DNA of 64,000 nucleotides from Christensenella sp. UBA6880 (lineage in GTDB: Bacteria; Bacillota; Clostridia; Christensenellales; CAG-917), in assembly GCA_002449145.1 (NCBI GenBank), contig DKCG01000032.1, positions 36,256 through 100,255 of the forward strand, in the 5' to 3' direction. Each line of letters starts with the position of its first letter. The stretch's first letter is position 1. The notes under the pieces are model-generated. The model saw nothing but the letters and a program-made list of their open reading frames with translations, did no database searches and was not told the origin of the DNA. The translations under genes were made by a program, and so were the position numbers. Positions 1 through 8,643 of this stretch are shown here, one piece after another.

Positions 1-1
1 A

Positions 2-418
2 GTGAGCGCGTGCGATGTGAGCGTGGGCGCGATAGACGTTGCGCTTGCAAACTCGCTCAACACGGGCGTTCGAGTGGACTTTTCAAAGGGCGATATGTGG
101 GGCGCGGTTGCAAACAAGACGTTTGACGTAATCGTGTCCAATCCGCCGTACATTCCGACGTCCGACGTTCAAAAACTCGATTCCAAAGTCAAGGACTTCG
201 AGCCGCAACTCGCGCTTGACGGCGACAGCGACGGCTTGAAATTCTACCGCATAATCGCAAACAAACTCGACGAACATCTCAAAGAGAACGGCGTGCTTCT
301 TTTGGAATTCGGCGCGGGACAGGCAGACGATATTAAGGCGATATTCGAGGGCTACGACGTCGAGATTGTCAAAGACATCGAAGGACTCGACCGTATCGCG
401 GTGGTGAAAAGAAAATGA
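2..418 (+). CDS. prmC: Peptide chain release factor N5-glutamine methyltransferase PrmC, C-terminal part
   Basis: The reading frame is open from the left edge, so only the last ~138 residues are present and the true start lies outside the window. The fragment holds the class I methyltransferase core, with the diagnostic NPPY motif at fragment residues 47-50, followed by the usual ILLEFG-type strand and a short C-terminal strand. PrmC methylates the glutamine of the GGQ motif of release factors, using S-adenosylmethionine, in the cytoplasm. Its stop codon overlaps the prfA start by 4 bases (ATGA), so enzyme and substrate are translationally coupled. NPPY also occurs in other amino-methyltransferases; the prfA neighbour decides the assignment. 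Confidence 0.93.
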   Translation: MSACDVSVGAIDVALANSLNTGVRVDFSKGDMWGAVANKTFDVIVSNPPYIPTSDVQKLDSKVKDFEPQLALDGDSDGLKFYRIIANKLDEHLKENGVLLLEFGAGQADDIKAIFEGYDVEIVKDIEGLDRIAVVKRK

Positions 419-1500
419 AAATATCCGACGGTATGCTTCAAAAATTAGGCAAAATCGAGGCTCGCTACGAAGAAGTGGGCAATCTTTTGTCTTTGCCGCA
501 AAACATATCCGACCAAGAGAAATTCAAGTCGCTTTCAAAGGAACATTCCGACCTCGCCCCGATTTGCGAGATTTACGGCGTATACAAAAAGCATAAGCAG
601 GATTTCGAGGATTGCGAGAGTATGGCGGCGGCGGAAACCGACCCGGATATGAAAGCGTTGCTTAAACAAGAACTCGACGATTTGCGCGAGGCTCTCGACA
701 AGGACGCAAACGACCTCAAAATATCCCTTTTGCCCAAAGACCCCGACGAGGACAACAACGTTATTATGGAAATACGCGCGGGCGCGGGCGGCGACGAGGC
801 GGCTCTTTTCGGAACGGAACTTATGAAAATGTACCGCCATTACGCCGAAAACAATCGCTGGAAAGTCGAGGAAGTCAATATGAACTACACCGAACTCGGC
901 GGCGCGAAAGAACTCGTGTTTATGATAACGGGCAAGGGCGTATACGGCAAACTCAAATTCGAGAGCGGCGTGCATAGGGTGCAACGCGTTCCCGAAACCG
1001 AGTCGCAAGGCAGAGTGCATACGTCAACCGTAACCGTTGCGGTGCTTCCCGAAGCGCAGAACGTAGAGGTCAATCTCAACGAAAACGACATAAAAGTGGA
1101 CACTTATCGTTCGGGCGGTGCGGGCGGACAGCACGTCAACAAGACGGAAAGCGCAATCCGAATGACGCATATTCCCACGGGCATAGTGGTGGAGTGTCAA
1201 GACGAAAGAAGCCAGATTAAAAACAGAGAAAAGGCACTCAAAGTGCTCAAATCCCGCGTTTACGACTTCTATCGCTCGCAAGCGGAAAAGGAATACGCCG
1301 AAAATCGTCGCGCGCAAGTCGGCACGGGCGATAGAAGCGAGAGAATCCGCACCTACAATTTCCCGCAAGGCAGAGTCACCGACCACCGCATAGGACTTAC
1401 CCTTTACAACATCGACAAGTTTATGCTCGGCGATCTTGACGAAATGATTTCCGCGCTTCAAATCGCGGTGCAGAATAAAATGCTCGAAAACATCGAGTGA
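415..1500 (+). CDS. prfA: Peptide chain release factor 1
   Basis: A 361-residue protein of normal family length. It recognises UAA and UAG in the ribosomal A site and triggers peptidyl-tRNA hydrolysis. The catalytic GGQ lies at residues 237-239 in the context [12 protein letters not shown], and the PxT stop-codon recognition tripeptide appears as PET at 193-195, the RF1 rather than the RF2 (SPF) version. The C-terminal domain ([17 protein letters not shown]) is intact. The start is fixed by the 4-base overlap with prmC, whose product methylates Q239. No programmed frameshift is present, consistent with RF1. Confidence 0.97.
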   Translation: MKISDGMLQKLGKIEARYEEVGNLLSLPQNISDQEKFKSLSKEHSDLAPICEIYGVYKKHKQDFEDCESMAAAETDPDMKALLKQELDDLREALDKDANDLKISLLPKDPDEDNNVIMEIRAGAGGDEAALFGTELMKMYRHYAENNRWKVEEVNMNYTELGGAKELVFMITGKGVYGKLKFESGVHRVQRVPETESQGRVHTSTVTVAVLPEAQNVEVNLNENDIKVDTYRSGGAGGQHVNKTESAIRMTHIPTGIVVECQDERSQIKNREKALKVLKSRVYDFYRSQAEKEYAENRRAQVGTGDRSERIRTYNFPQGRVTDHRIGLTLYNIDKFMLGDLDEMISALQIAVQNKMLENIE

Positions 1501-1568
1501 CGGAGGGTAAATTTTAACCGCAGATTTTCGCCGCATAGAAAAATGTGTGCGATTTTGAAAATTGCGGG

Positions 1569-1597
1569 TTGAAATCGGATAACTTTTTATATATAAT
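1569..1597 (+). promoter_or_regulatory. Sigma-A type promoter for the P-loop protein and thrC
   Basis: TTGAAA at 1569-1574 and a perfect TATAAT at 1592-1597 are separated by 17 bases. They sit 32 bases upstream of the next start codon, in the only gap between prfA and the P-loop gene. Confidence 0.75.
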
Positions 1598-1628
1598 ATA
1601 GTCGAATATAAATATAAGCGGAGGGCTT

Positions 1629-2042
1629 ATGATAAAATTTATAACTGGTGCCAAAGGCACGGGCAAAACGAAAATCATCATCGATATGGCAAATGACAAC
1701 GTTGAAACCGCAAAAGGCGACATCGTTTTCGTGACGGATACCGACAGATATATGTACTCTCTCAATTACAGAGTTCGTATGGTCAACGCCAAACAACTCA
1801 AAAGAGGGGACGCACCCGTAAGCGAAGAAGCGCTCATCGGCTTCCTCAAAGGCTTGCTTGCAGGCAATCACGACATCGAAACGCTCTACATCGACGGCGC
1901 GCACAGAATGCTCGGCAAAACCGTTTTCGAGATGAAAGACTTTTTTGACGACCTCAGAGAGATTGCAAAGAACACCGACACCAAATTTGTGGTTACGGTG
2001 AGCGAAAACGAGGAAAATTTCCCTGATTTCATTCGCGCGTAA
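1629..2042 (+). CDS. Small P-loop NTPase of unknown function
   Basis: A 137-residue cytoplasmic protein. It begins almost directly with a Walker A motif (GAKGTGKT, residues 7-14) and has a Walker B-like strand ending in TLYIDG at 85-90. A downstream region rich in acidic and phenylalanine residues follows, then a sensor-like VVTVSEN. The size and the near-terminal P-loop resemble the small Firmicutes ATP-binding proteins often annotated as PilT-like, but no pilus gene is near and that label is not supported here. An SD-like GGAGGGC precedes ATG. The gene stands 22 bases before thrC and probably shares its promoter. Function unknown. Confidence 0.8.
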   Translation: MIKFITGAKGTGKTKIIIDMANDNVETAKGDIVFVTDTDRYMYSLNYRVRMVNAKQLKRGDAPVSEEALIGFLKGLLAGNHDIETLYIDGAHRMLGKTVFEMKDFFDDLREIAKNTDTKFVVTVSENEENFPDFIRA

Positions 2043-2064
2043 GGCAGCGCACAATCAAAAAAAG

Positions 2065-3549
2065 ATGAAGTACACTTGCACCAGAAACTCAAAAATCGAG
2101 ATTTCGGCAAGCGAGGCTATCGTAAAAGGCATTTCGGATGACGGCGGACTTTTCGTTCCGTCGTCATTCCCGATTTTAAGTCTTGCAGACATCGAAAATC
2201 TCATTCCGCTCGACTATCCCGAACGCGCGGCAAAAATCTTGTCTATGTATATGGACGAGTTTTCTTTCGAGGAACTTTTGGGATATGCCAAACGCGCCTA
2301 CAACCGCTTCGACGACGACGCGGTATGTCCTCTCGTCAAGGTCGAGGACGGACTCTATATGCTCGAACTTTGGCACGGACCGACTTGCGCTTTTAAGGAT
2401 ATTGCGCTCACGATTTTGCCGTATCTTCTCACTGCGAGCAAGAAAAAACTCGGCATAAACGAGCAAACTCTCGTGCTCACCGCAACGAGCGGCGACACGG
2501 GAAAAGCCGCGCTCGAAGGCTTTAAGGACGTAGACGGCACGCATGTCGTCGTGTTTTATCCCGTTAGCGGCGTGAGCGAAATGCAACGCTTGCAAATGGT
2601 CACGCAAGAGGGCGGCAACGTCCACGTTTTCGGCATAAAAGGCAACTTTGACGACGCGCAAGCGGCGGTGAAACGACTTTTCAACGACAAGGAAACAATA
2701 GACGCGCTCAAGGCAAAAGGCATTGCGATGTCTTCTGCAAATTCCATAAACTGGGGCAGACTCGCGCCTCAAATCGCCTACTATATATCCGCATACTGCG
2801 ACCTCGTGGACAGCGGCGAAATAGAACTCGGCGACAAGATAAACTTTGCCGTTCCGACGGGCAACTTTGGCGACGTGCTTGCGGGATATTACGCCTATCG
2901 TATGGGCTTGCCCGTTGAAAAGTTTATCGTCGCGTCCAACGCAAACAACGCGCTCACCGACTTTTTCAACGACGGCGTATACGATATAAATCGCGTGTTT
3001 TACAAAACGATGTCGCCGTCAATGGACATTCTTGTGTCGAGCAATCTCGAAAGACTTATATACGAGATTTACGACCGCGACGACGAAAAAGTGCGCGAAC
3101 TTTACGACAGCCTCAAAAAGACGGGCAGATTCGAGATAGACTTCGACGAAGTGAATCTCGACAATTTCGTCGCGGGTTGGGCGGATGAGGAAGATACGAA
3201 AAACGCGATTTCCACTTTCTTTGACCTCGACGATTACATTATGGACACCCACACGGCGGTTGCGGCAAGCGTATACAACGACTATTCTTGCGAAACCGAC
3301 GACGAAACCCCGACCGTCGTTTTGTCTACGGCAAATCCGTACAAATTCCCGATAGACGTGCTCGGCGCAATCGGTTCGAGGGAAAAGGACTCGTACAAAG
3401 CGGTCGTCAAACTTTACAATCTCACCGCACTCGAATGTCCCGATTGCATACTCGAACTCGAAGTCGCAAAAGAGATTCACACCAAGGTCATCGACAGAAC
3501 GGAAGTCAAGAAAACCGTTCTCGAAGTGGCGGACGAAATCACCGCATAA
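2065..3549 (+). CDS. thrC: Threonine synthase
   Basis: A 494-residue PLP enzyme, the length of the long bacterial threonine synthases. It converts O-phosphohomoserine to threonine and phosphate, the last step of threonine synthesis. The N-terminal domain carries the family signature near residue 27 (DGGLFVP). The PLP lysine is K111 in HGPTCAFKD, and the phosphate-binding loop TSGDTGKA is at 141-148. A GxFGD-type loop (PTGNFGD) follows further on. No other threonine gene is adjacent. No strong SD is visible before ATG 2065; the assigned start fits the family N-terminus (MKYTxTR). No leader or riboswitch was seen upstream. Confidence 0.96.
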   Translation: MKYTCTRNSKIEISASEAIVKGISDDGGLFVPSSFPILSLADIENLIPLDYPERAAKILSMYMDEFSFEELLGYAKRAYNRFDDDAVCPLVKVEDGLYMLELWHGPTCAFKDIALTILPYLLTASKKKLGINEQTLVLTATSGDTGKAALEGFKDVDGTHVVVFYPVSGVSEMQRLQMVTQEGGNVHVFGIKGNFDDAQAAVKRLFNDKETIDALKAKGIAMSSANSINWGRLAPQIAYYISAYCDLVDSGEIELGDKINFAVPTGNFGDVLAGYYAYRMGLPVEKFIVASNANNALTDFFNDGVYDINRVFYKTMSPSMDILVSSNLERLIYEIYDRDDEKVRELYDSLKKTGRFEIDFDEVNLDNFVAGWADEEDTKNAISTFFDLDDYIMDTHTAVAASVYNDYSCETDDETPTVVLSTANPYKFPIDVLGAIGSREKDSYKAVVKLYNLTALECPDCILELEVAKEIHTKVIDRTEVKKTVLEVADEITA

Positions 3550-3700
3550 ATCCGTCCGATACGGTTAAAATTCATAAAATCAAGCGTAAGAACACGGCAA
3601 AAGTGCAGTAAAGTTAGCGGCAAACGAGCGAAAAATGCGTAAGACTGCCGCAAAAATTCCGACAATCCGCACAATATAACTCGGCGGCGAGTTTTAAGGA

Positions 3701-3728
3701 TTGTTTAAGACAAAAAGTATATTATTAT
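3701..3728 (+). promoter_or_regulatory. Promoter for the DUF5685/J-protein pair
   Basis: TTGTTT at 3701-3706 and TATTAT at 3723-3728 with a 16-base spacer, 17 bases upstream of the DUF5685 start. An AAAGAGG ribosome site follows at 3730-3736. Confidence 0.5.
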
Positions 3729-3744
3729 ACAAAGAGGCAACAAA

Positions 3745-4605
3745 ATGTTCGGATACGTTATTCCCGATAAGCTCAATATGTATATCAAGGATTTCAACGT
3801 GTTTCAATCCTTTTATTGCGGACTTTGCAAAACGCTCGGCGAAACGGGTGCGGAATTTACAAGGCTTTGCACCAACTACGACGTGACTTTTTACAACGTG
3901 CTTTTACATTCACTCACAAACACGCCCGTGACTTTCGAGCGTAAGTTGTGCGCCTACAACGGCAAGAAAAAGGTGGTCGTCAAGACCGACGAACTTTCAA
4001 AAAAGATTGCCGATATAGCCGTTATGCTCGTATACTACAACCTCGAAGACGACGTATACGACGGCAAAAAATCGCGCGCGATACTCAAAGATATGCTCGC
4101 GCCGCGCAAGAAAAAAGCGGCGAAAAGGCTTGAAAAAATCGACGAAATTATGCAAAAAAGTTTTTTGGATTTGAGGAAACTCGAAAAGGAAAACTGCGAC
4201 AGTATAGACCGAGTTGCCGACACTTTCGCAACGCTTATGCGCGATATGACGAGACTATTGATAAAGACCGACGACAATATCGACACGTTTTGCTACAATC
4301 TCGGCAGGCTCATATATTTGCTCGACGCCGTCGACGACGTTGAAAAAGACAGCAAGTCCGGCGAATATAATCCGCTCGTGCTGAATTACGGCAAATGTAC
4401 ACAAAAGCAAGATTATCTTGCAAAAAACGCAGATGAACTCTCGTTTTTGCTCAATTCGACCTACAACAAAATGGTCGGCTCATACAACGCTATGGACATA
4501 AAAATGTACGAGGGCGTGTTGAGCAACACGATATATCTCGGAATAAAGATGCAATTAGAGCGACTGCTCAAAGGAGAAGATAAATGCCGAATGACCCGTT
4601 TGTGA
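3745..4605 (+). CDS. DUF5685 family protein
   Basis: A 286-residue protein whose N-terminus (MFGYVIPDK) and following CGLC motif (C25, C28) with FYCGLCKTLG match what I recall of the Clostridia DUF5685 family. The rest is helical, with no signal peptide or membrane segment, and contains several Asp-rich patches (YLLDAVDDVEKD), reminiscent of all-alpha prenyl-binding folds, though that resemblance is only suggestive. The CxxC pair could bind metal. It overlaps the J-domain gene by 22 bases, so the two are translationally coupled. This pairing is also known in other Clostridia. Function unknown. Confidence 0.82.
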   Translation: MFGYVIPDKLNMYIKDFNVFQSFYCGLCKTLGETGAEFTRLCTNYDVTFYNVLLHSLTNTPVTFERKLCAYNGKKKVVVKTDELSKKIADIAVMLVYYNLEDDVYDGKKSRAILKDMLAPRKKKAAKRLEKIDEIMQKSFLDLRKLEKENCDSIDRVADTFATLMRDMTRLLIKTDDNIDTFCYNLGRLIYLLDAVDDVEKDSKSGEYNPLVLNYGKCTQKQDYLAKNADELSFLLNSTYNKMVGSYNAMDIKMYEGVLSNTIYLGIKMQLERLLKGEDKCRMTRL

Positions 4606-5225
4606 TTCTTGGCGTAAGCAAGGACGCATCTCAAAGCGAAATTCTCGAAGCGTACAAACAAAAGCGCGCTTATTATCAAGAGCGTGTTTTCGACGAGGGC
4701 GACGAGGGCGCGCAAGCGGCGCGTATGCTCACACAACTCGACGACGCATATCAGCAAGCAATGGAACTTTCTCACGAGTCTGCAACCGTCACGGGTGACG
4801 GCGATTCGTCGTTTGAAATCGTGCGCAATGCAATCCGCAACAAGGACGTCGAAGGCGCGCAACGCGCTCTTGACGAAATATCCTATCGCGGCGCGGAATG
4901 GCACTACTATCAGTCCATCGTCTTTTACGAGAAAAACTGGCTCAACGACAGCAAAAAGCAACTCGAAATGGCAATCGAAATGGACCCGTCCAACGACAAA
5001 TACACTCGCGCCTTGAACAACCTCAAAAAGAAAATCGACGGCTCTCGCCCCTACGACAAGCAAGGCTCGCAAGGCGTTTACGGCAATTCCGACCAAGCGT
5101 CCAACCGAACCTATTCCCAACGCGATTCCGACGTTGCCGACGGACTTTGCTCTGCCTGTCAAGCGCTTTGGTGTGCGGATTGTTGTTGTGAGTGTATGGG
5201 TGGCGACCTCATCCGTTGCTGCTAA
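4584..5225 (+). CDS. J-domain protein with degenerate HPD and cysteine-rich tail
   Basis: A 213-residue protein. Residues 5-60 align with the start and end of a J domain (DPFVILGVSKDASQSEI and LDDAYQQAME), but the HPD tripeptide needed to stimulate DnaK is absent; the loop reads YYQERVFDEGDEGA. Residues ~75-150 look like a TPR-type helical repeat. The last ~25 residues hold nine cysteines (CSAC, CADCCCECM, CC), which may bind metal or be lipidated. Its start lies inside the DUF5685 gene, with AAGGAG just upstream. The pair probably works together, possibly in protein folding or membrane organisation; that is inference. Confidence 0.8.
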   Translation: MPNDPFVILGVSKDASQSEILEAYKQKRAYYQERVFDEGDEGAQAARMLTQLDDAYQQAMELSHESATVTGDGDSSFEIVRNAIRNKDVEGAQRALDEISYRGAEWHYYQSIVFYEKNWLNDSKKQLEMAIEMDPSNDKYTRALNNLKKKIDGSRPYDKQGSQGVYGNSDQASNRTYSQRDSDVADGLCSACQALWCADCCCECMGGDLIRCC

Positions 5226-5752
5226 AATTTGTTATTTGGCGTGATACTGCGTCAGCGCACCTCGCCCGTCAATTCACGTACGACTCAGTACGTTAGGATT
5301 GCTGTTCGAGGCGTGCGCTTCCTTGTCTGACGCTCAAATAACGAATTTTACAAGAAAACACGCTATTGAGCGAACAACTGTGTCAGATGCGATTTTTTCA
5401 CAAGTCACGTACGGCTAAGTACGCTCGTTGTTCAAAAATCGCGTCTTCCTTGTTTTTCATCTCAATATCGCGTTTTACAATAAAACGTGCTATTGAGCGA
5501 ATAACTGTGACAAACGGTCGCTGTGGCAATGGCAACAGACAAACTTGTCTATCGCCAAGAGCCACGCTTGTTTGTCACTCTACTAACCGCGCAAGCCCTC
5601 TTTACTCTCAAAATGAGACGGACAAAAAACTCAAACCGCAATTACGTGCGAGTGCTTGCTTGGTGATGGCGTGCTTCGCACGCAAGCGGCTAAACGAAAA
5701 AGATTTTACAATAAAGTGTGTTTCTTGCCTAACTCGCAAATAACGCACTTTA
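5223..5752. repeat. Tandem array of long imperfect inverted repeats joined by CAAG/CAAT
   Basis: The ~600-base gap after the J-protein gene holds no convincing gene. It contains back-to-back palindromes of 40-230 bases: 5223-5350 (arms TAAAATTTGTTATTTG and CAAATAACGAATTTTA), 5355-5477 (AAAACACGCTATTGAG and CTCAATATCGCGTTTT), a longer, weaker one at about 5481-5707, and a short one at 5712-5752 (TAAAGTG and CACTTTA). Adjacent units are joined by CAAG or CAAT. The first two have a central ACGTACG core. Arms are imperfect and related between units, so the units look like copies of one hairpin family. Transcribed, they would fold into long stem-loops. Confidence 0.75.
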
Positions 5753-5831
5753 CAAGCACAATATATAATCATAAAATACCATTTATGCGTGCTATGCACG
5801 CAGCGGAATATTTGAATATTCCACATCATAT

Positions 5832-6584
5832 ATGAAACGCAATCGCAAGAAAATTTCACGACAAGAGGCGGTCTACCGCGTGGCTCTCGCCGGCATCAGC
5901 GCGGCGGTGGCTTTGCTGATGGTTTGGCTCGGCGTCGTCGTAAGATTCAGCACGGTTGCTTTTTTTATTGGCGCAGCAGTCGCGCTTATGGTCCCTCTTT
6001 CGCAAAAATACTACCTTTCGTCGGTGCTTGCGTACGTCGTGTCCGCAGGGTTGTCGTTTTTGGTTGCGGGCGACGTATTCTCGGTTATGGGTTACGTCGT
6101 GTATTTCGGACCTATGGCAATCATTTCGGGCGTTATGCTCAATCATAAGGACAAAATCAAGTGGTGGGTTCAACTCATCGTCAAAATCGTTTATATCAAC
6201 GGCGCACTCGCGCTTTTGTACTTCGTGTGTCACAACATCGTGCTCGATTCGTCGATAGTCGACAAGGTGCAATACTGGATGATTGCTTTGTTCGGCACGG
6301 CGATTTTGGTTGCAATCGACTATGCGTTGCAGTTTATTTACAAGCGTATCGCAATACTCGTCGGCAAAGCGTTGCGCAAAAACGAACGTCATCGCAAACC
6401 CGAATCTAATACGACAGATTCCGACGATTTCGACGAAGAAACACATCCCGACGGCGATTCGCCTTTCGACGAGTTTTCGGACGATTATTCGCGCGATAAT
6501 AACGAGAATAACGACGAAAATGGCAATAAAGGCGATAAAAACGGCGATTGTGATAACGAAAACGGCGGTGCAAACGACAAATAA
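5832..6584 (+). CDS. Polytopic membrane protein with acidic Asn/Asp-rich tail
   Basis: A 250-residue protein. After a basic N-terminus (MKRNRKKISRQ) there are about six hydrophobic segments between residues 17 and 170, in the manner of small Firmicutes integral membrane proteins. The last ~65 residues are hydrophilic and strongly acidic (DSDDFDEE, then alternating N, D, E, G and K), likely a cytoplasmic disordered tail. I do not recognise a family; a DUF2232- or ECF S-component-like fold is possible but not shown. It starts right after the inverted-repeat array and is followed by a strong terminator, so it is monocistronic. Confidence 0.75.
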   Translation: MKRNRKKISRQEAVYRVALAGISAAVALLMVWLGVVVRFSTVAFFIGAAVALMVPLSQKYYLSSVLAYVVSAGLSFLVAGDVFSVMGYVVYFGPMAIISGVMLNHKDKIKWWVQLIVKIVYINGALALLYFVCHNIVLDSSIVDKVQYWMIALFGTAILVAIDYALQFIYKRIAILVGKALRKNERHRKPESNTTDSDDFDEETHPDGDSPFDEFSDDYSRDNNENNDENGNKGDKNGDCDNENGGANDK

Positions 6585-6615
6585 AACAATGATATAAAAG
6601 GCTACTAAAACAAAG

Positions 6616-6642
6616 AAAAAGCGGACAAAATCCGCTTTTTTT
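6616..6642 (+). terminator. Rho-independent terminator
   Basis: AAAAAGCGGA-caaaa-TCCGCTTTTTTT: a 10-base-pair stem and a T run, 31 bases after the membrane-protein stop codon. Confidence 0.9.
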
Positions 6643-6759
6643 GTACGTTTTTTGCGCTTTTAGTGACTAAATTTATGCTTCTTAATTGTCCGAACTGGCG
6701 ATTTCTTTATTGACTTTATAATTTGCAATTTTTAATGATTTTACCGTTATACGAGATTA

Positions 6760-7092
6760 TTACAAGTCGAGAAAATCCACGCCGGCAAGAAGCACGTTTT
6801 CGATTTTTCTGTTTTTGAGCGAGTAATATATGATTTTTCCGTCGCGGCGTTGAGTTACGATGTCCGCCGCGCGCAAAAGTCGAAGTTGGTGCGAACAAGT
6901 GGTTTGATTTATGCCGAGTATTCTCGACAAATCGCTTACGCACATTTCGCTTATGCAAAGCGCGCATATGATTTTGTTCCGCGTAGCGTCCGAACAAGCG
7001 GAAAAAAATTCTGCAAGCGAATGAAGCGTTGCGTTGCGAGGTATGTAGTCGAGGACGGTTTGTTCGTCGATGTAGTCGATTTTCGTTTCCAT
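6760..7092 (-). CDS. ArsR-family winged-helix transcriptional regulator
   Basis: A 110-residue protein with an ArsR/SmtB winged helix at roughly residues 25-95: FFSACSDATRNKI, the recognition helix around INQTTCSHQLRLLR, and a wing (VTQRRDGKIIYYSL). The alpha-3 metal-site segment reads EMCVSDL, so only one cysteine of the classical ELCVCDL arsenic/cadmium motif is present. Cysteines at 33, 43, 46 and 66 could form another site. It is divergent from the next gene and transcribed toward the terminator region at 6.6 kb. No metal transporter is adjacent, so the ligand is not predictable; redox sensing is another option. Confidence 0.88.
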   Translation of the reverse strand: METKIDYIDEQTVLDYIPRNATLHSLAEFFSACSDATRNKIICALCISEMCVSDLSRILGINQTTCSHQLRLLRAADIVTQRRDGKIIYYSLKNRKIENVLLAGVDFLDL

Positions 7093-7183
7093 ACGTAGAT
7101 TTTAGCGCATATATGAAGACGAAGTTTTTGTAACTTTGGCGCATTTTGCGACATATTGTGGTAAAAAGTCAAAGAGGTCGAGT

Positions 7184-7372
7184 ATGTTTGAGGACAACTG
7201 GTATTTGTTTTTGCTCATCGTGATGATAGTTTTTATATCGGACGGCGATTTTTCGAGGCGTGAAACGGCGGTTATGATTGGTATACTTGCCGCACTCGCG
7301 TTCACGAATAACACAGATACCGACACCACGACGAGCACGAACAACTGTTTTTGCAACAAGACGCTAAATTGA
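7184..7372 (+). CDS. Putative 62-residue membrane protein
   Basis: A short frame starting at ATG 7184 with AAAGAGG 9 bases upstream. It encodes an acidic start (MFEDNW), one hydrophobic segment (LFLLIVMIVFIS), a charged turn (DGDFSRRE), a second hydrophobic segment (VMIGILAALAF) and a Thr/Asp/Asn-rich tail ending NCFCNKTLN. This resembles the many tiny two-segment Firmicutes membrane proteins with a hydrophilic end. It lies divergent to the ArsR-type gene, which could control it. Real coding status is likely but unproven. Confidence 0.5.
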   Translation: MFEDNWYLFLLIVMIVFISDGDFSRRETAVMIGILAALAFTNNTDTDTTTSTNNCFCNKTLN

Positions 7373-7385
7373 TTGAGTTTTGCCA

Positions 7386-7414
7386 TTGATTTTGCCTTAG
7401 GATAAAGGTATAAT
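7386..7414 (+). promoter_or_regulatory. Promoter for the PI-PLC-like gene
   Basis: TTGATT at 7386-7391 and a perfect TATAAT at 7409-7414 with a 17-base spacer. A GAGGTGA ribosome site and ATG 7432 follow directly. Confidence 0.8.
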
Positions 7415-7431
7415 ATCCGTGAGGTGAACTT

Positions 7432-8463
7432 ATGAAAAAGAAAGGCAAAATCGCATTGATTGCGGTGCTATGCGTGGTGTTTTGCATAGGCGTGGTCGCA
7501 GGCTCTATGGCGGGCTTGGCGAGCAAGGCAATCGACAAGCAGAATCCCGACGAGTTTTTGAGCAAGTGGATGAGTTATATCCGCGACGACGCTCTTTTGT
7601 CAAACGTCGTTATTGCAGGCTCGCACGACTCGGGTACGCAAGATATGATGTGGGCGGCAAAAACGCAGGATAAAACCATAAAAGAACAAATGACTTGCGG
7701 CGCAAGGTATTTCGACATACGAGTTCAACTCAAGGACAACTCGATGGTCATCTTTCACGGTCCTATTTCGGGCGAAGCGTTCGAGCCTATCGTCGATGAT
7801 ATAAGAGAGTTTTTGCAATCAAATCCGAGCGAAACGCTCATTCTCGATTTTCAGCATTTCAAAGGCGGCGATGCGGTTATGAACTGCGTTGACGGCGTGC
7901 TTTGCGCAAAACTTGCGGGACTTATGGTTGAAAACGAAACCGAGCAATCCGACCTCGATTTCGTAAAATCGTTGACGCTCGGCGACGTACGAGGCAAGGC
8001 TATCGTGTTTTGGGGCAACGAGTTCGGTAATAACGAAAATTCCGTGACGGACAAGAATTATCTGTTCCAAAGAAACAACGATTCGGGAACGAGAAGCGGC
8101 AGTTCGCTTCAATCCTTCTACGACGGCTCGCTCAACAAAAAGTCGTCAAAGACGTATCTCGAAAAGGCAATCCCGACTTACGTGGAAAAGTACAGACAAA
8201 GCGAGGGCGGACTGTTCGTTATGCAAATGCAACTCACCGACCCGATTGCGATAATCGGTCCGAAGTTCTACGAGGGAACGCACGATAAGAACGCAACGAG
8301 TTTCATTTCGACGCTCGAAGGCAAAGATTATTTCGATTGCGTAAACATAATTATGCGCGATTTTGTCGGCGCGAGAAAATGCAAGCAAATAATTTCGCTC
8401 AATATCGCCAAAGGCACGCTCAAAAACGGCGTGGAAAACGACTTTGCGACAATGTGCGCATAA
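7432..8463 (+). CDS. Secreted or membrane-anchored PI-PLC X-domain phosphodiesterase
   Basis: A 343-residue protein with a basic start and one hydrophobic segment (residues 7-30) acting as signal or anchor. The X domain follows: GSHDSGT with general base H65, then CGARYFDIRV at 89-98, and the second catalytic histidine H109 in VIFHGP. The length equals bacterial phosphatidylinositol-specific phospholipases C, which cleave phosphatidylinositol or GPI headgroups outside the cell by forming a cyclic inositol phosphate. The substrate here is unknown. It has its own promoter and sits alone between an ArsR-controlled region and uvrC. An array of short hairpins follows its stop codon. Confidence 0.85.
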   Translation: MKKKGKIALIAVLCVVFCIGVVAGSMAGLASKAIDKQNPDEFLSKWMSYIRDDALLSNVVIAGSHDSGTQDMMWAAKTQDKTIKEQMTCGARYFDIRVQLKDNSMVIFHGPISGEAFEPIVDDIREFLQSNPSETLILDFQHFKGGDAVMNCVDGVLCAKLAGLMVENETEQSDLDFVKSLTLGDVRGKAIVFWGNEFGNNENSVTDKNYLFQRNNDSGTRSGSSLQSFYDGSLNKKSSKTYLEKAIPTYVEKYRQSEGGLFVMQMQLTDPIAIIGPKFYEGTHDKNATSFISTLEGKDYFDCVNIIMRDFVGARKCKQIISLNIAKGTLKNGVENDFATMCA

Positions 8464-8620
8464 AACACGATTTGTGTTTCAAATCGATACAAAACGTATT
8501 GGAAAACGCTTAAATCCGCAAATATCGGCGATATAGCGATTGTGAAAATATGGAATAAAACACGAAAAGTGTTGTGAGTGTGTAAATTATATAATAAATT
8601 GCGCAAAACACGAATCGTGT
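8463..8620. repeat. Cluster of short hairpins with shared ACAC stem
   Basis: Between the PI-PLC-like gene and uvrC there are repeated mini-palindromes: AAACAC-gattt-GTGTTT (8463-8479), AACAC-gaaaa-GTGTT (8559-8573) and ACACG-aat-CGTGT (8608-8620). Each is preceded by AAAA. No terminator-like T run follows. Confidence 0.6.
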
Positions 8621-8643
8621 AAAGTGATAAAACAGAGGCAAAA

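Noticed and set aside
415..1500. prfB-type frameshift
   Set aside because: The PET motif and an uninterrupted frame identify RF1.
5366..5743. Open frame of 125 residues in the inverted-repeat array
   Set aside because: It is made of repeat DNA, has no ribosome site and a basic composition typical of a chance frame.
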